The translations under genes and the position numbers were made by a program. DNA of 42,302 nucleotides from Fomitopsis serialis (Eukaryota > Basidiomycota > Agaricomycetes > Polyporales > Fomitopsidaceae): positions 1 to 42,302 of the forward strand of contig NW_025955303.1 of NCBI RefSeq assembly GCF_022376445.1, given 5' to 3'. Position 1 is the stretch's first letter; every line of letters starts with the position of its first letter. The notes below the pieces were generated by a model. That model saw only the letters and a program-made list of their open reading frames with translations. It was not told the DNA's origin and did not search any database. Positions 22,473 to 34,900 of this stretch are shown piece after piece.

Positions 22473-24756
22473 ATGTCTGCGATCGAGGAGAAAGTCGACG
22501 ACTTGAAGATCCAGTCGATCGAGACTTCGGTGCTGATATATGAAGGCGAACCCGAGGCACAGCTCCGTCGCCGCGTGCTACGAAAGCTGGATGTACGCTT
22601 ATTGCCCGTCGCGACGGTGCTGTATCTGTTGGCATATCTGTGAGTCCACTCGTTGTTCATCGCACAATTATTCAATGATTGGAATCGACGTGCCAGAGAC
22701 CGCACAAATGTTGGTTAGTGGCGCAGATTTCTCTGTCTTATCCGATGGTTGTACCAACGCGAATGCTTTTCTATAGGGAACGCGAAGATAGCAGGAATGA
22801 CAACGGACCTAGGACTGACTGGAGTACAATTCAACCTCATCAGCGCATTGTTCTATGTGCGTCTTCAATAGCATCAGCCATCGCCAATAGTCATCTTACC
22901 TCCAAGACAGATTCCGTACTGCTCGCTCGAAGTGCCGGCGTGAGTTTTCAATCATTTTTATGCGCTGAGCGATATCCAATGACGGTCTAGCAATATGGGT
23001 CTGAAGTATTTCAGACCCTCTCGATGGAGTAAGCGCACGACCAGACATGCGCTGAAAATGCACTGACTGTAAAAGGGCATAGTTCCATTCATCATGACTT
23101 GCTGGGGCATCGTAGTAGTTTGCACGGCTTTCGTGAAGAACTTCACGGGTCTACTGGTGTATGTCCACTGAAACTCCCTTGCTCCTCGCTCATCTGTGGT
23201 ATTAGCATCCGATTGTTCCTTGGTGCCGCAGAGGTAAGCTACGAAGTGAACATGTTCGCTGGGAGAGCTGACACGTTCTGCCAGAGTGGGCTTTGGCCGG
23301 GCCTATCGTTTTGGTTGGCGCTTTGGTATCCGCGAGAAGCGCAAGCGCAGCGTCTCGCTATCTACGTTGCCGCGACTAATCTTTCTGGTGAGCTGTTCTC
23401 GAAGGACCTCTAACTCTGTATTGAATATGTGCAGGAGCGTTTGGCGGACTTCTCGCGTATGCGATAGAGAAGATGAATGGGTAAGCTTCAAGCGAGATTG
23501 GCTGTGTGAACTGGTCTGATCCATGCCGTAAGTATTGGAGGTCTGGCTGGGTGGTCGTGGATTGTAAGTATCAGATAGTTCAATTCTCGCCGTCATACGC
23601 ACTAACAACGCTTCTGGTTCAGTTCCTTTTGGAAGGACTAGGTGGGAGCTGAGAACTCATCTGAGTATAAGCTACTCACAAGCAGACAGTAACCATTATG
23701 ATTGCGCTTAGCTCAGCATTTGTTATGCAAGACGTACGTTGCACCTACCCGTCTTAGTTCCCTGAGACATCGACCTTCCTCGCGCCGGAAGAGAAGACGT
23801 GGCTGATGGAAGCCCTAAAGAAAGACACCGTGAGCTCGTCAAAGGAGCTAAAGCAAAAGTTTCTGTGGCAAGCTCTCCGCGACCCTCATGCGTACCTGTT
23901 TGCTGCGATCAACTTCTTGTGCGTCCTGGAGTTTGCCACCGTCCGGAAACGTGTACTCAATCACATGTCAGTATCGTCGTACCGCTCGCGTCATTTGCGG
24001 TTTTCCTACCGACGATCATCGTCGGCCTGGGCTACTCGTCCGTGCACGCTCAATTGCTCTCAGTCCCTCCCAATATAATCGGCAGCCTAGTCACTGTCAT
24101 TGCTGGTGTGGCCTCCGACAAGGCCGGCGCCCGTGGACCGTTCATATTTATATCCGCCCTTCTCTCTCTCACAGGCTACGTTATTTTGTTTGCCACGGAT
24201 ATTCCCATTGTGGGATACATCGGTACTCTAATTGCTTCCTGCGGTCTCACGCCGTCCTCTCTATGTACACTCGCTTGGACAGCGGGCAACGCAGGGGGAG
24301 ACGTCAAGCGGGGTGTCATGATCGCTATCATGGGGACTTTGGGTAACTCTGGAGCGTAAGTGTGTATCCCTTTGCACGACCGTCCTTTCACTCAGGGCAC
24401 CGCTTCCTAGCATTGTCTCGTCATTCATCTATCGGTCAGAAGATAGCCCTAGGTACCATCCGGGACACGCTACCAATATTGCGTGTACGTGCATTACGTG
24501 AGTGCCTGCTGCGGTAGCAGCTACATTTACTCACCTGCTCCATCGGGTGCAGTGCGACCCTGAGCATCATAGGAATGCTAGAGTATGCTCGACTCAATAA
24601 AAAGAAGCGACAGCGGTGCGAGAAGGAAGGCATAGGCCTGGACAGAGCCGACGAGTTTAGTGAACTAGGAGATGGCTCGCCGCTCTACAGGTACGTGCCC
24701 CAGATCTGCGTGGCGCGCAGCAGGACTGAGAAGATATGCACAGGTATACACTCTGA
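22473..24756 (+). CDS. MFS transporter, DAL5/allantoate-permease (anion:cation symporter) type
   Basis: Plasma-membrane MFS importer of small organic anions (allantoate, nicotinate, pantothenate and similar in this family). Seventeen exons give 486 residues in frame: 22473-22639, 22697-22713, 22777-22856, 22911-22939, 22991-23028, 23083-23158, 23206-23233, 23285-23387, 23435-23480, 23533-23563, 23623-23641, 23690-23733, 23758-23918, 23972-24355, 24411-24497, 24553-24690, 24744-24756. Family marks: KLDVRLLPVATVLYLLAYLDR with NVGNAKIAG in TM1, IRLFLGAAESGLWPG in TM4, the SWIFLLEG segment, FPETSTFL in the central loop, and NAGGDVKRGVMIAIMGTLGN in TM9-10. The cytosolic tail ends SPLYRYTL. Exons of 17, 19 and 13 bases would be missed by many gene finders. 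Substrate not readable. The frame is intact from start to stop. Confidence 0.9.
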
Positions 24757-27700
24757 CGCTTGCAGCGTGCTGCATCGAGACTAGGTTCTTGCAAATCGTT
24801 TCGGTGTGACAGCCTATCATTGACAGATCAACCACATAGTATGGAGCACTAGTCGTCCTTATGCAACCCATTCAGCGAATGTATGACTTGTGAAGCGATG
24901 GCAGACACTGATAAGCCGCACGCGCCACCGACCGACATGCAACATTTCCCGCTTGCTGCCCGGACGAAGAGATATACATATACGGTATGGTATACGACCT
25001 TCAAACGCCCTCCGGTTCAATTCCATGCGGTACCGGTACTGCGCCTCCATATACAGCCCTGATCGCAAAACGCCACTGCCACTGATAGGTGCTAGTTAGC
25101 CTACCTGCAGGCAGGGCGACCCGGACCACACTCATATCTGTGCTGATTAGCAGTTCGCTGTCACGCTCCTGCTCATCAATCATGAGGATACTGACCGGCC
25201 GCATAACCCGCACATAACATACTCGCTTCGCCTGTGTGGCTTACTTAGTGCGCCCATCGCGACCGCGAGATACGAGCTATCCATATGCGGGCATGTCAAA
25301 GGTATTCTATCATGACGGCAACATGAGGCGGAAGTAGCTCCCGCATCATCCGCTGGGGCGAACGTCCTTCCGCCGTGTCCGGACTTGGGTAAAGGCTCGC
25401 TTCCAAGTCGCGCATCAAGTCTCGGGCATGCCTTGGTACGCATCCCGATGGAGTTCCACACGCTAGTATGCAGTACGCGAATGACCGTGGTCCGGCGAGT
25501 ACTTTACGTCCTACAAGTCCTACGCGATCGATGCCGCATCCCGGGCTCACCGGTATGTCGGCGGATTCGGGATGCGAAAGCAAGATTGTTTACCACTTGT
25601 CAGAATCTGATCAGTGCCTCGTACCCGAACCCGTAGGCGCTTAGTACGCTCCGATCGTGAAGACAGCCTGAGGCCCTGAGACGAATCTGGTCCGAGTCGG
25701 TCTTCTAGATCGGTATGACGAGAAGGTGGCAGAAAGAGGCGAGTCTGACCAGTTGTGCGCTGTCGCTCTTGCTGTGACAAGCAAGAGGTCCACAAACTGC
25801 ACACTCACAATTCTTCGGCGCAACGAACCTGTCCAGAACGGCGATATGTTGAAGCGGAGGAGTACGTTATTCTTGTCGGGCGAACATCGCATTGTGTACG
25901 TTAGCGCCGTAGTGCCGGTGTACTATCGTGACCGTTAGGTCTAGGTAGGAATGTAGGGTGCAATACGTTACCATGGAAGCCCTTTGAGGATAGTCCCCAT
26001 GTCCCCATCCGTCCAGCAGCGCACGGTGGGAGCGTTGCCAGGGACAACCCGACTTGCGGGATGTTTGGCACACCGCGAAGCTATGATGGGTCCGAAGTCA
26101 GATGTTCTAACACAACGCAACCAGCAAAACCTCCCGAGCTCGCGACGGATACGGCGCGGCGTACTGTCCAAATATCGCACGACGGCACAACAGAGGGGGA
26201 CGGGAAGGCACCGATGAACAGAACGCTGTATGAGCACAGGGTAAGACAGGAACGGTTTACCAGGATGTGGCCCGCTTTTTCTTTCTCGCGTAGCTTCTTT
26301 CCATGACGGTTAATTCCTGCGGGAAAACCTCGGCGATGTGTTTTCAAGAAGCAGCGAACATCGAGTGTCGACCGGCCACGAAGTGCAACAATGAATGATA
26401 GCACCGAGTCGATGTCGCGAAGAGGCCACAGACCGGAACCGTGAATGGAAACCGGCCGCCATGTCTATGCGTGATACCACCTAGCGGAGAAATGTCGACT
26501 GGTGAGTGCAATTCGGGAGTAGTGTGCCGCATGAACAGGGCCTGATGATGGCAGGCCTGTTACTTCAGACAGATCCGGGAGGAGGGTGATGAAGGTGCGT
26601 GAACGATGAGGCATACAGTATCTGCGTGGTTGACAGACGGGAGACGAGATGTGTCCTAGGACTGCCGCGGACGTAGATCTGTTAGGAACAGGCAGTCGAT
26701 CAATGGCCAAGATTGTCGGTCAGGTATGGTCAACTCATACTACTCCTAGGTCGTGTCTCAGATTCATTGCTCACCAGATCACTACATATCCGACTACATG
26801 CAGTAGATCGGAGTACTGTTGGCAGGGCATTGTTTCAGACATTGTTGCGTACAATGTGCAATGCGTCCCGTGGTGGTCATATCTATGGCCGACGTCCTAC
26901 TGTGTCTCGGAGGGGAAGCTATAAGTGTATTACTTGTGACAGCAGCTGCATCACCATCATGATGCATGTGCCACGAACGCGCTGAGATGAGACGCCTACT
27001 CCCGAGTTACTCATCACATCGGAAGGCTCAAAGCAAATCCAACACAAAAATAACAAGCACGGGGTTCAAGGACTCAAGTTTTCAGGTATGATCCCGGCAG
27101 AAGCACATGGCAGCCGCTGCGAGTTGATGCCCAGCAACGTGAAGACGTGCGAAGGGGTGCGCAGACTGCACCTCATAGGTTTTCCTACTGCAGAGTTGAA
27201 GCGTTGTCTCTGGGCGCGAGGAAAACAATGTAGCTCACCAAAGCACATAGGACCAAGACGGTCCAGGACCATTTGTGACATGAGAGGGCGGAGACGATCC
27301 GCGGGGGGCGATGGCCAGGTCCGATCTCTTTTGATCCGCAGCCACCGATCAGTGGCTGCAAAATGACAGTCCGATAGCGGCGATCAAATCGACCTTGCGA
27401 AATGAACTGGCCATATTTAGCAGGCGCAGTCAACTCCTCCACCGCCGCGAGGCTCACATCGGCTCCTCGCATGCGGACTGCACGGTGACATGCGTGAATA
27501 CGTCCGGGCACTGTGTCTCGAAGGCCACCAATATGGAACCGCTAATATACCCTATATCAAATGACAAAGTACGTGGGTGTTTTGACCGTGGTACGGGGAT
27601 AACGCTTGCCACACTCTGCAGTATCACGGCAGCTGAGTTTCTGTCGTTGAGGGCGAAGTTACACCGCGGGAACAACTGCTGAAACTTGGCTGGAACAAAA

Positions 27701-28066
27701 GCGGCATTGCTTCGGAGCCTAGCATGGTCGAGTCCGCCCTAAGAGCGCCTGTGCATCTCTAATCAGGACTTGGACATGCTCCCGGCGCGCCTGCAATTTG
27801 CATAGCCTCATTCGCTGGAACCCGTTGCACACCGTGAGTCGCGTTGCAATACGATGTCCATCATCAGGCGTGCGCGTGAGGACGCATCACTCTGGCCCAT
27901 CAGCAACCAAGTCAGGGTTTCCTCTTCTGCTTCTCTTCGAATTCTGGCGCGTCTCGAACCGCCCACCTACACTTGGTTGTGAGAGACCAACTTCGCTCCC
28001 GGCCAGTTTCCTCATATCTATTTCACGGTCCCGTCTCCAGCGTTCGGCGCACCTCTCCTAGCCACC
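24757..28066. other. Intergenic, 3.3 kb
   Basis: The longest gene-poor stretch in the window. Only short, feature-free open frames on both strands; no repeats, RNA genes or transposon ends were recognised. Confidence 0.5.
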
Positions 28067-30125
28067 ATGACTGGAGTCAACATCCATCTCGACGGGAGCA
28101 TTGGCTGCTTCTTCGCTGGTATTCTCTTCTCGGGCATGTATGTAGAGCAGCGGAGTGATGAGGCTGACGTGGGTGCTGAGACGATTGTGCGCGCAGATTG
28201 TACGGATGCACCTGTGCGCAGGTTCTGTATTACATCAAGGAATACCCAAGGGACTCGAAAGTACTGAAGCTTTTGGTACGTAACATACAATCGCCATGCA
28301 AACCTGATGTCTGATGATTTCTGATCTACAGGTTGCTTTTGTATGGTCGGTGAAGGTACACGTTACTGCTATGAGCGGAACGCTGATTGCTTCGAATCGG
28401 ACTGCAGGGCGCTGGATACGGCGACCACGATAGCGAATAGCCAGGTATGTCGTATTCTAAGGTTCCTATCTACACGACGCTCACGAGATGAAAGGTTCTC
28501 TGGTACTACACGGTTTCCAACCACCAGAATCCAGTAGCACTTGAATACGCGCCCCGGTAAGTTTGCCTTTCTACGCCTGCTTCGTTTGCACATGTGCTAG
28601 AATACAGTATGCGTACAGGTCTTTCAGGGTAAGCGCACACTTATCGCACGAGGTTGCTCGCTGAACGTGTCTGCCTGCAGGCCCAATACAGTCTTTCGGT
28701 ATGTTCTCATGTCAGATGCAGAAGGATCTCCGCTAAGACCTTGGCAGGCGATCTCTGTGTTCGTAGTACAATGGTGAGAGTCGTCGAGGCGGTCTTCGTC
28801 AAGATGCATCACTGATCGCGATACATCATCCCAGCCACTACTTGTCCACTATCTGGCGCAGTCAGTTACTTCTCTTCGCGAAGGGCACCTAGACATGTGC
28901 TCATGATCCCCTTCTCAGTGTTGACCGAAAAGTGGTATCGGCTCCCTATGTTGTCAATGGCTGTTTTAATATCTGTTATTTCTTTGGGTATGTCCTTGCT
29001 TCCCGAGACTGCGACTCGAACTGATCACCTTGTACCCAGCTTGTGGCCTTGGTCAGTTCCTGCTTTTCATCAACGCACCGCGCGTCGCTGAACGTCAACT
29101 AACTCATCGTCGCAGCCGATGTGTATATCACGTGCGTGTCGTGAATATTCCGATCGTATCTTGACTTACGCCTGTTACAGTACCTCAGATAATTTTGTCC
29201 CCATTGCCTTCGCCCGGGTCAAGGTCGGTGACCATGTTTTCTGACCCGCATCATGAAACCCTGAAACACGTCGCGCGCGGGCAGATTCCTGCCTATTTGC
29301 AAACCATCGCGGCTTGCATTACGGACGTCTTCATCACTGTCTCGTTGTGCTGGATATTGCGCGGCAAGCGGACGGGGCTTGCTCAGTGAGCGCTCCCACT
29401 TCGGCGCGTGTACGGGCTTCGCTTGCTTACTATCGGTGTCAGGTCGGAGAGCCGGATCTGGTGGTTGACGTTCTCAATGGTCAATCGAGGCGTCTTAACG
29501 GCGTAAGTTTGATGTTGTCGCTCATTCCGACGAGACGGATCGCTTACGATGAAACGACAGTGTACTACAGATCGTAGTACTTGTAACTGTGCGTAATGGT
29601 TCAATCTTGTTTAGCAATGTACCGCGTTTGACGGAGCGTCTTCTCTGCAGTATGCCGCCTTGGAGAACAGTAACGTTCTTCTATGGCTGGTCTTCCACTT
29701 CCCTGGCACGCAGAGTTAGTCGTTGTTTTGTCTCTGTCAGTTGTCTTGGTCCTGACGTCGAATGGCTCCCAAGTCTACACGAACTCGTTGCTCGCTGTCC
29801 TGAACGTCAGGCACTTCGTGCTTGAGAGCAAACGAACAAAGTTTCCATCTCTCAAGTCGGCTATACCGCTGTCAAAGGTCAAGCGCACTGCAGCCGCGTA
29901 CGTCAGTTCACTCTATTAGCTCCACTTGTGCTGATCTCCGGCCAACATCCACCGTGGACACCTGACAGTCCTGAGTATGGGGGCGGTAGCGGCAGTTACA
30001 GCAGCCAGCAGCAGCAATCTGTTCTGCCCACGGTCATCACCATCTCAACTGACGTCGTCCGCGACGGCGAGGTGCAGATAGAGAGGAACGCCGCCGCCGG
30101 CTACGTAAAGTCGACGGCCTGGTGA
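28067..30125 (+). CDS. DUF6534-type multi-pass membrane protein
   Basis: Member of a large basidiomycete-expanded family of about seven-helix membrane proteins of unknown function. An 18-exon model gives 353 residues with frame kept at every junction: 28067-28137, 28197-28275, 28332-28345, 28408-28444, 28495-28556, 28601-28628, 28681-28698, 28748-28773, 28866-28987, 29040-29051, 29115-29130, 29181-29223, 29285-29385, 29443-29502, 29561-29588, 29651-29714, 29774-29897, 29969-30125. Family marks: LDGSIGCFFAGILFSG then LYGCTCAQVLYYIKEYPRD (TM1-2), KLLVAFVWALDTATTIA (TM3), VVQCYFSSRR after TM4, CITDVFITVSLCWILR (TM6), MVNRGVLTA (TM7 start) and the hallmark YTNSLLAVLNVR before a hydrophilic, Gln/Ser-containing cytosolic tail of about 80 residues. 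Function unknown. It is the gene immediately upstream of the PKS, same strand, 1.9 kb apart. Confidence 0.82.
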
Positions 30126-31992
30126 GCATCTAGCGGAACGGGCTTCACGGTGCTAGCATAAACTCCTCGCCGGCGAGGTTCCTGGCCTCCGCCCCTTCGC
30201 TTGACGAAGTCCTCTAGACAGCATATGGGAAAGGGCAGGTTTACGAGAGGGGAGCTAGTAGATGACGGGACCGCGGGCGTTCCGTCCGCAAGGCGGCACC
30301 GGTGCCTGGAAATCAGCGATCCGACTGCGAGGCCCGAGATCTGTCACCTACCAAAAGTTGTACTGTTATCCCCACCCGGTTCCCACCAATCCCCACTGGG
30401 TAATTAAGATCGTCCCGAGTCCGTGTCATATGGGTAGCTGGTGTGGAGTGTGAACAAGCTGTGCATTTGTCTTTCCGAGTTCAATACATGTGGCGACACT
30501 ACTAGGAGGCGGCCCTGTGCCAATCACTGCAAGAGAAAAGAAACACACAATGCTTGCCTCATGTCAGTCTAGGATGAAGATTGGGGCTGCAGAAAATTTG
30601 TGGGAAGCCGCCACAGGGAAGGAAGCATCGTGTGGACATTCAGCTACAGCTTCTTGCGGCGAACAATCTTCGACGATTGGAACTCGAGCGGTCGCGGTAG
30701 CAATGATTCATGAGTTAGCCACACGGCGCGATGGCGATGCCTCTGTTCAACTTGAACGTTTGAACGCTAACACGTAGCATCCCTTTAGACAGCATCAGTC
30801 TGCGATATGAGCCAAGTTACTGCCAAGAACGCTGCGAGGAGGAGCAGTTACTCGGCCACTGATCCCGACTGCTTACGGAGATTAACGCAGTGTGATCGAT
30901 TATCATCGCACACAAAGGGTCTCGTAATTATCCCGATAGGCCGGATTGTCGCGTGTCGCGTTAGCCATATATGGTTCGCCGATCGTGGCGCAGTGAGTAG
31001 TGGCAAGCCGTCATTCTCCTCCGTTCTTGCACGTCTTCTCGCAAGTCTTCTCGCTCTCTAACTTCTAGGGCTGCTTTTATCGAAGACTAACATACAGCTG
31101 CCTACGTGTATCAGACGTGGCTCGCAACCTATCCGCCTAACTTCTGTAATGCCCGCGTTGCCCACCCCGACCAGCCACGAGGCTCTGCGACCTGACATCA
31201 AACACGTTTACCAGCTGCGTCCTGGTGTCGATGCATCATATGAGGAAAAGCGGGAATGCAAGTACTATGCCCCTGGGGACTAAGGATGCCCGAGAAGAGT
31301 TCGATGGAATAACATGAGGCCTATCATAGCTTGCAGTCGACCCCAAAGCCAGCCCAAAGCCTTGCATTCAAGCCCATATCGGGGCACGAGCACCCGGCTG
31401 AATATGGGCCCTTCACGGTTCCGTCTCGTGGCCCAAGCCGCAGAACAGATCCGACAGCATGTCGTGGAGCCCAAGTCTCTGACAGGATCGAGCTTTGCTG
31501 CCGCCGTGGCTCGTTTGCGTTCTTTCTCTGGAGATGTTCTAGTCCTCACCTAGAGTCACATGCGAACAAGCCTCGGCACAGTTCCAATATCTCCCATTCA
31601 CTTCCGGACTTCCCTTCGACAAGATTGACCGCTCGGAACGGTTGATGGGCCCGCGCGGCAATGCCGCACTAGAGATGGATCTGTGGCATCTTAGGCAGAC
31701 TTCTCAGAATTATGTGTGCAGATTCGGCTGCCTCGCTACAGCATAGCCTGCCGTCACACCCGCGGGGTAATCAACAGCGCGTTCGGCCACAGCGCGCAGA
31801 ACATGCTGATCGACCTGGGCCCAAGCAAACTCCCGCGGGTGGTGTCCGAAGGACCTGACGGCAAGATCAAGATCATGATTCGTTTCGAATTCCTCGACCT
31901 ATCTAGACATAGCAGCAAACGTGCAACTCCACGATATAAGGCTCGTTCAGGCCGGGACTCATGCCTTCAGTCCCGAATTGGCCCTGTCCGCC
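30126..31992. other. Intergenic region and promoter of the PKS
   Basis: Open frames at about 31330-32060 look partly protein-like but do not join the PKS in frame through any clean junction, and a TATA box plus an ATG at 31993 argue that the PKS begins later. No TF gene or recognisable repeat. Confidence 0.45.
31935..31940 (+). promoter_or_regulatory. TATA box of the PKS
   Basis: TATAAG, 53-58 bases upstream of the ATG at 31993. This is the same spacing as in the first methyltransferase gene and supports the chosen PKS start. Confidence 0.5.
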
Positions 31993-34900
31993 ATGTCTCC
32001 GGACGTCCCCTTTCCTATTGCCCTGGTATGTTCGTAACGTCGCGTGTGACCCGTTGGTGCTGACTTTACCTTCAGTGCGGCATTGCTGCAGAACTGCCAA
32101 GCGGTAGCTGGAGCTCGACCAATTTAGATCACAATTCGTTCTTCGAGTTCCTCTTGTCCGGTGGGGAGGCCTACGAGAAAGTCCCCATCGAACGTTTCAA
32201 CGTCCACACGTGAGTTGAACTACACTGTCGTCCTTTGGCGTAATCCTCATTACCTCTGCAGGATTAAAGGGTCTGGAACCGGCCAAGTCGTCACGGACAC
32301 CGGCGCCTTCCTCAAGGACATCGGTCTCTTCGACCATGTAGAATTCGGAATCACTAGCAAGGATGCGCGTTTGATGCCTCTAGGCACGCGCAAGTTGATC
32401 GAAACGACGTTCCTAGCACTCCTAGACTCCGGCATCGACTATAGAGGCCGGAACGTCGGATGCTACATGTCGGGAGTCGACCAAGATATGTTTTCTGTAT
32501 CGGGCCATGTGAGTTCCCGTCTATCTCGAGGCGTCGATCAGTGCTGAGACGTGTGTTTGCCACTCAGGATGACGCCGAGGTTCGAGGCTCTTTTGCCTGG
32601 GGTCCAGCGATGGTAGCGAACCGTGTCTCGTATCATCTCGACCTTCGCGGGCCGTCCCTTGCGCTCGACACCGCGTGCAGTTCGACTCTGTATACTACGC
32701 ACCTTGCGGTGCAAGCCCTGCGCAACGGCGAATGTGATGCAGCCGTTGTCGGAGGTGCGCAGATCAACCACAGGTTCTCCGAGTGGGTCCTCTACTCCCA
32801 AGGTGGAGTTCTGTCTCCGGACGGCAAGTGCAAGCCGTTCGATGCATCCGCGAACGGGTGAGTCGTCAGATACCTCACACTGCTCAATTACTGACTGTCG
32901 ATACTCAGCTTCGGTCGTGGCGAAGGTGTAGTCTCTATTGTACTCAAGCCTCTTGACGCCGCCCTGCGCGACAATGACAAGATCTATGCTACTGTATGTA
33001 CCCGCGAATGACTGAGCCATATAGTTTGCTGATTGCACCCTAGATCCTAGGCACTGGCGTCAATTCATCGGGCTCCCTCGCGCCCGTGAACGCCCCAGTG
33101 GCAGCCGCTCAACAAGATACGATGGTCCGTGCTTTCCGAATGGCGAATCGCTCGCCTAAGGAAGTCGACTTCATTGAATTGCACGCGACGGGCACTGCTA
33201 TGGGCGACCCGACTGAAGCCAACTGGGTCGGCGCTCAGTTCAAGCGCGACGACGAGCTTGTGATAGGCTCTGTCAAGGGTAACGTTGGGTGCGTGCCTGC
33301 TCACACGGTTTTGGAGACTTGTGACTGATGATAGTGATAGACATCTCGAGATAACGGCGTTTCTCGCCTCGCTGAGCAAAGTGGCCTCTATCCTCGAGAC
33401 GCGTCGAATTCCCCCAACTGTCAACTTCAAGAATCCGAATCAGAAGATTCGCTGGCAGGAGTATGGATTCCGAGTCCCCGTGGAGACAGAGCCCCTCAAG
33501 TCCCGGGCGCCGTCGGGGCGACCCCTGATTGCCATGACAAGCTCGGGCATTGGCGGTGCGAACGGTCACGCAGTCGTAGAGGGTGCTCCAGCACGCGCAG
33601 AGGTCCCTTCGTCTTTCTGGTGCGGAGAAGCGCCCGCTCTGCTGGTTGCTGCCGGTCTCTCTCCTCGTTCCGCTGCTGCGTTGGGCGATTCTTTGAAGGG
33701 GCTTAGTAGCGATGCAAGCCACCACGCCGTCTCGCGTGCGCTGGGACGTCGTGCTCGCTCCATGACCTGGCGTTCGTACGCAGTTGCTTCCAATGGACAG
33801 GTGTCGCGCTTCAGCGAACCACTCCTTGGACCGAAGACTACTGGATCTCTCGTCTTCGTCTTCTCCGGACAGGGTCCCCAGCACTGGAACAGTAAGTCCC
33901 CCTCGTCTGCACAACTATTCATGCTGACATGCACCGTAGTGGGACGTGACCTATACAAGACCTCCGCGATCTTCCGCGATACGGTGAACGAGCTTGACCA
34001 AGTCTATCTCTCGGCGACCGGTCAGAGCCTCATCAACGATGTCGGACTCTTCGCAGACACTTCCATCAACAGCGACACGCTCGGTGCCATTTGGCCCATC
34101 GCTATCACTCTTCCCTCGCTCACTGTGCTCCAGCTAGCCCTGGTCGACACGCTCGCTGCTCTTGGGGTTCGACCAGACGCCTCGCTCGGCCACTCCGCTG
34201 GTGAGGTTGCCCTTCTTTACGCCAGTGGTGCGGGACCGAAGGCTCTCGCTCTCGAGCTCGCCATCGCCCGTGGCAAGGCCATGTCTCTGCTCGAGAAGGA
34301 GGACGGCACGATGGCTGCCCTGGCTTGTTCACCGGAGCAGGCGGAGCCGATCATCGCAGAAGTGCTCGCAGAGCTCGGTCCGGGTGTGCTCGAGATCGGG
34401 TGCTACAACTCTCCCGACGCAGTTACGCTTTCCGGTGCAACCGGTCATATCGACAAGGCGGTGGAGAAAGCTAAGAAAGCTGGCATGTTCGCCACGAGAC
34501 TTCGCACGCGCATCCCGGTTCACTCAGGAATGATGGACCTTTGCGAGGAGGACTACAAGCGCCGCGTGGGAGAGATCTTTCCCAAGTACGAAGTGACGTT
34601 GCCTACTGTCGAGACGTACTCCACGTTGAACGGCCAGCAGTGGACCGACGTGTTCACCGCAGAGTACTTCTGGGACAACACGCGCGGACCTGTGCAGTTT
34701 ACCAGCGCTATGGAGTCGCTTCTCCAAAAGCACACGAACGCAACGTTCGTCGAGTTGGGGCCACATCCCGTGCTTGTTAGCTATATCTCTGCGATGGCGG
34801 GCACGAACTCGCTTGTTACATGCCCGGTGCGTCGACCGAAGTCCTCGGAGGCTCCAGCGGGTGTCGAAGTCCAGACCTTCATGGATTCGTTGGGGAAGCT

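Noticed and set aside
31314..31930. Upstream exons of the PKS or a separate gene
   Set aside because: Open frames overlap in several readings, no clean junction joins them to the KS domain, and a TATA box at 31935 plus ATG at 31993 gives a complete, in-frame PKS.
33273..33914. Antisense open frame of 213 codons within the PKS
   Set aside because: A shadow of the KS/AT region; no start context or family features.
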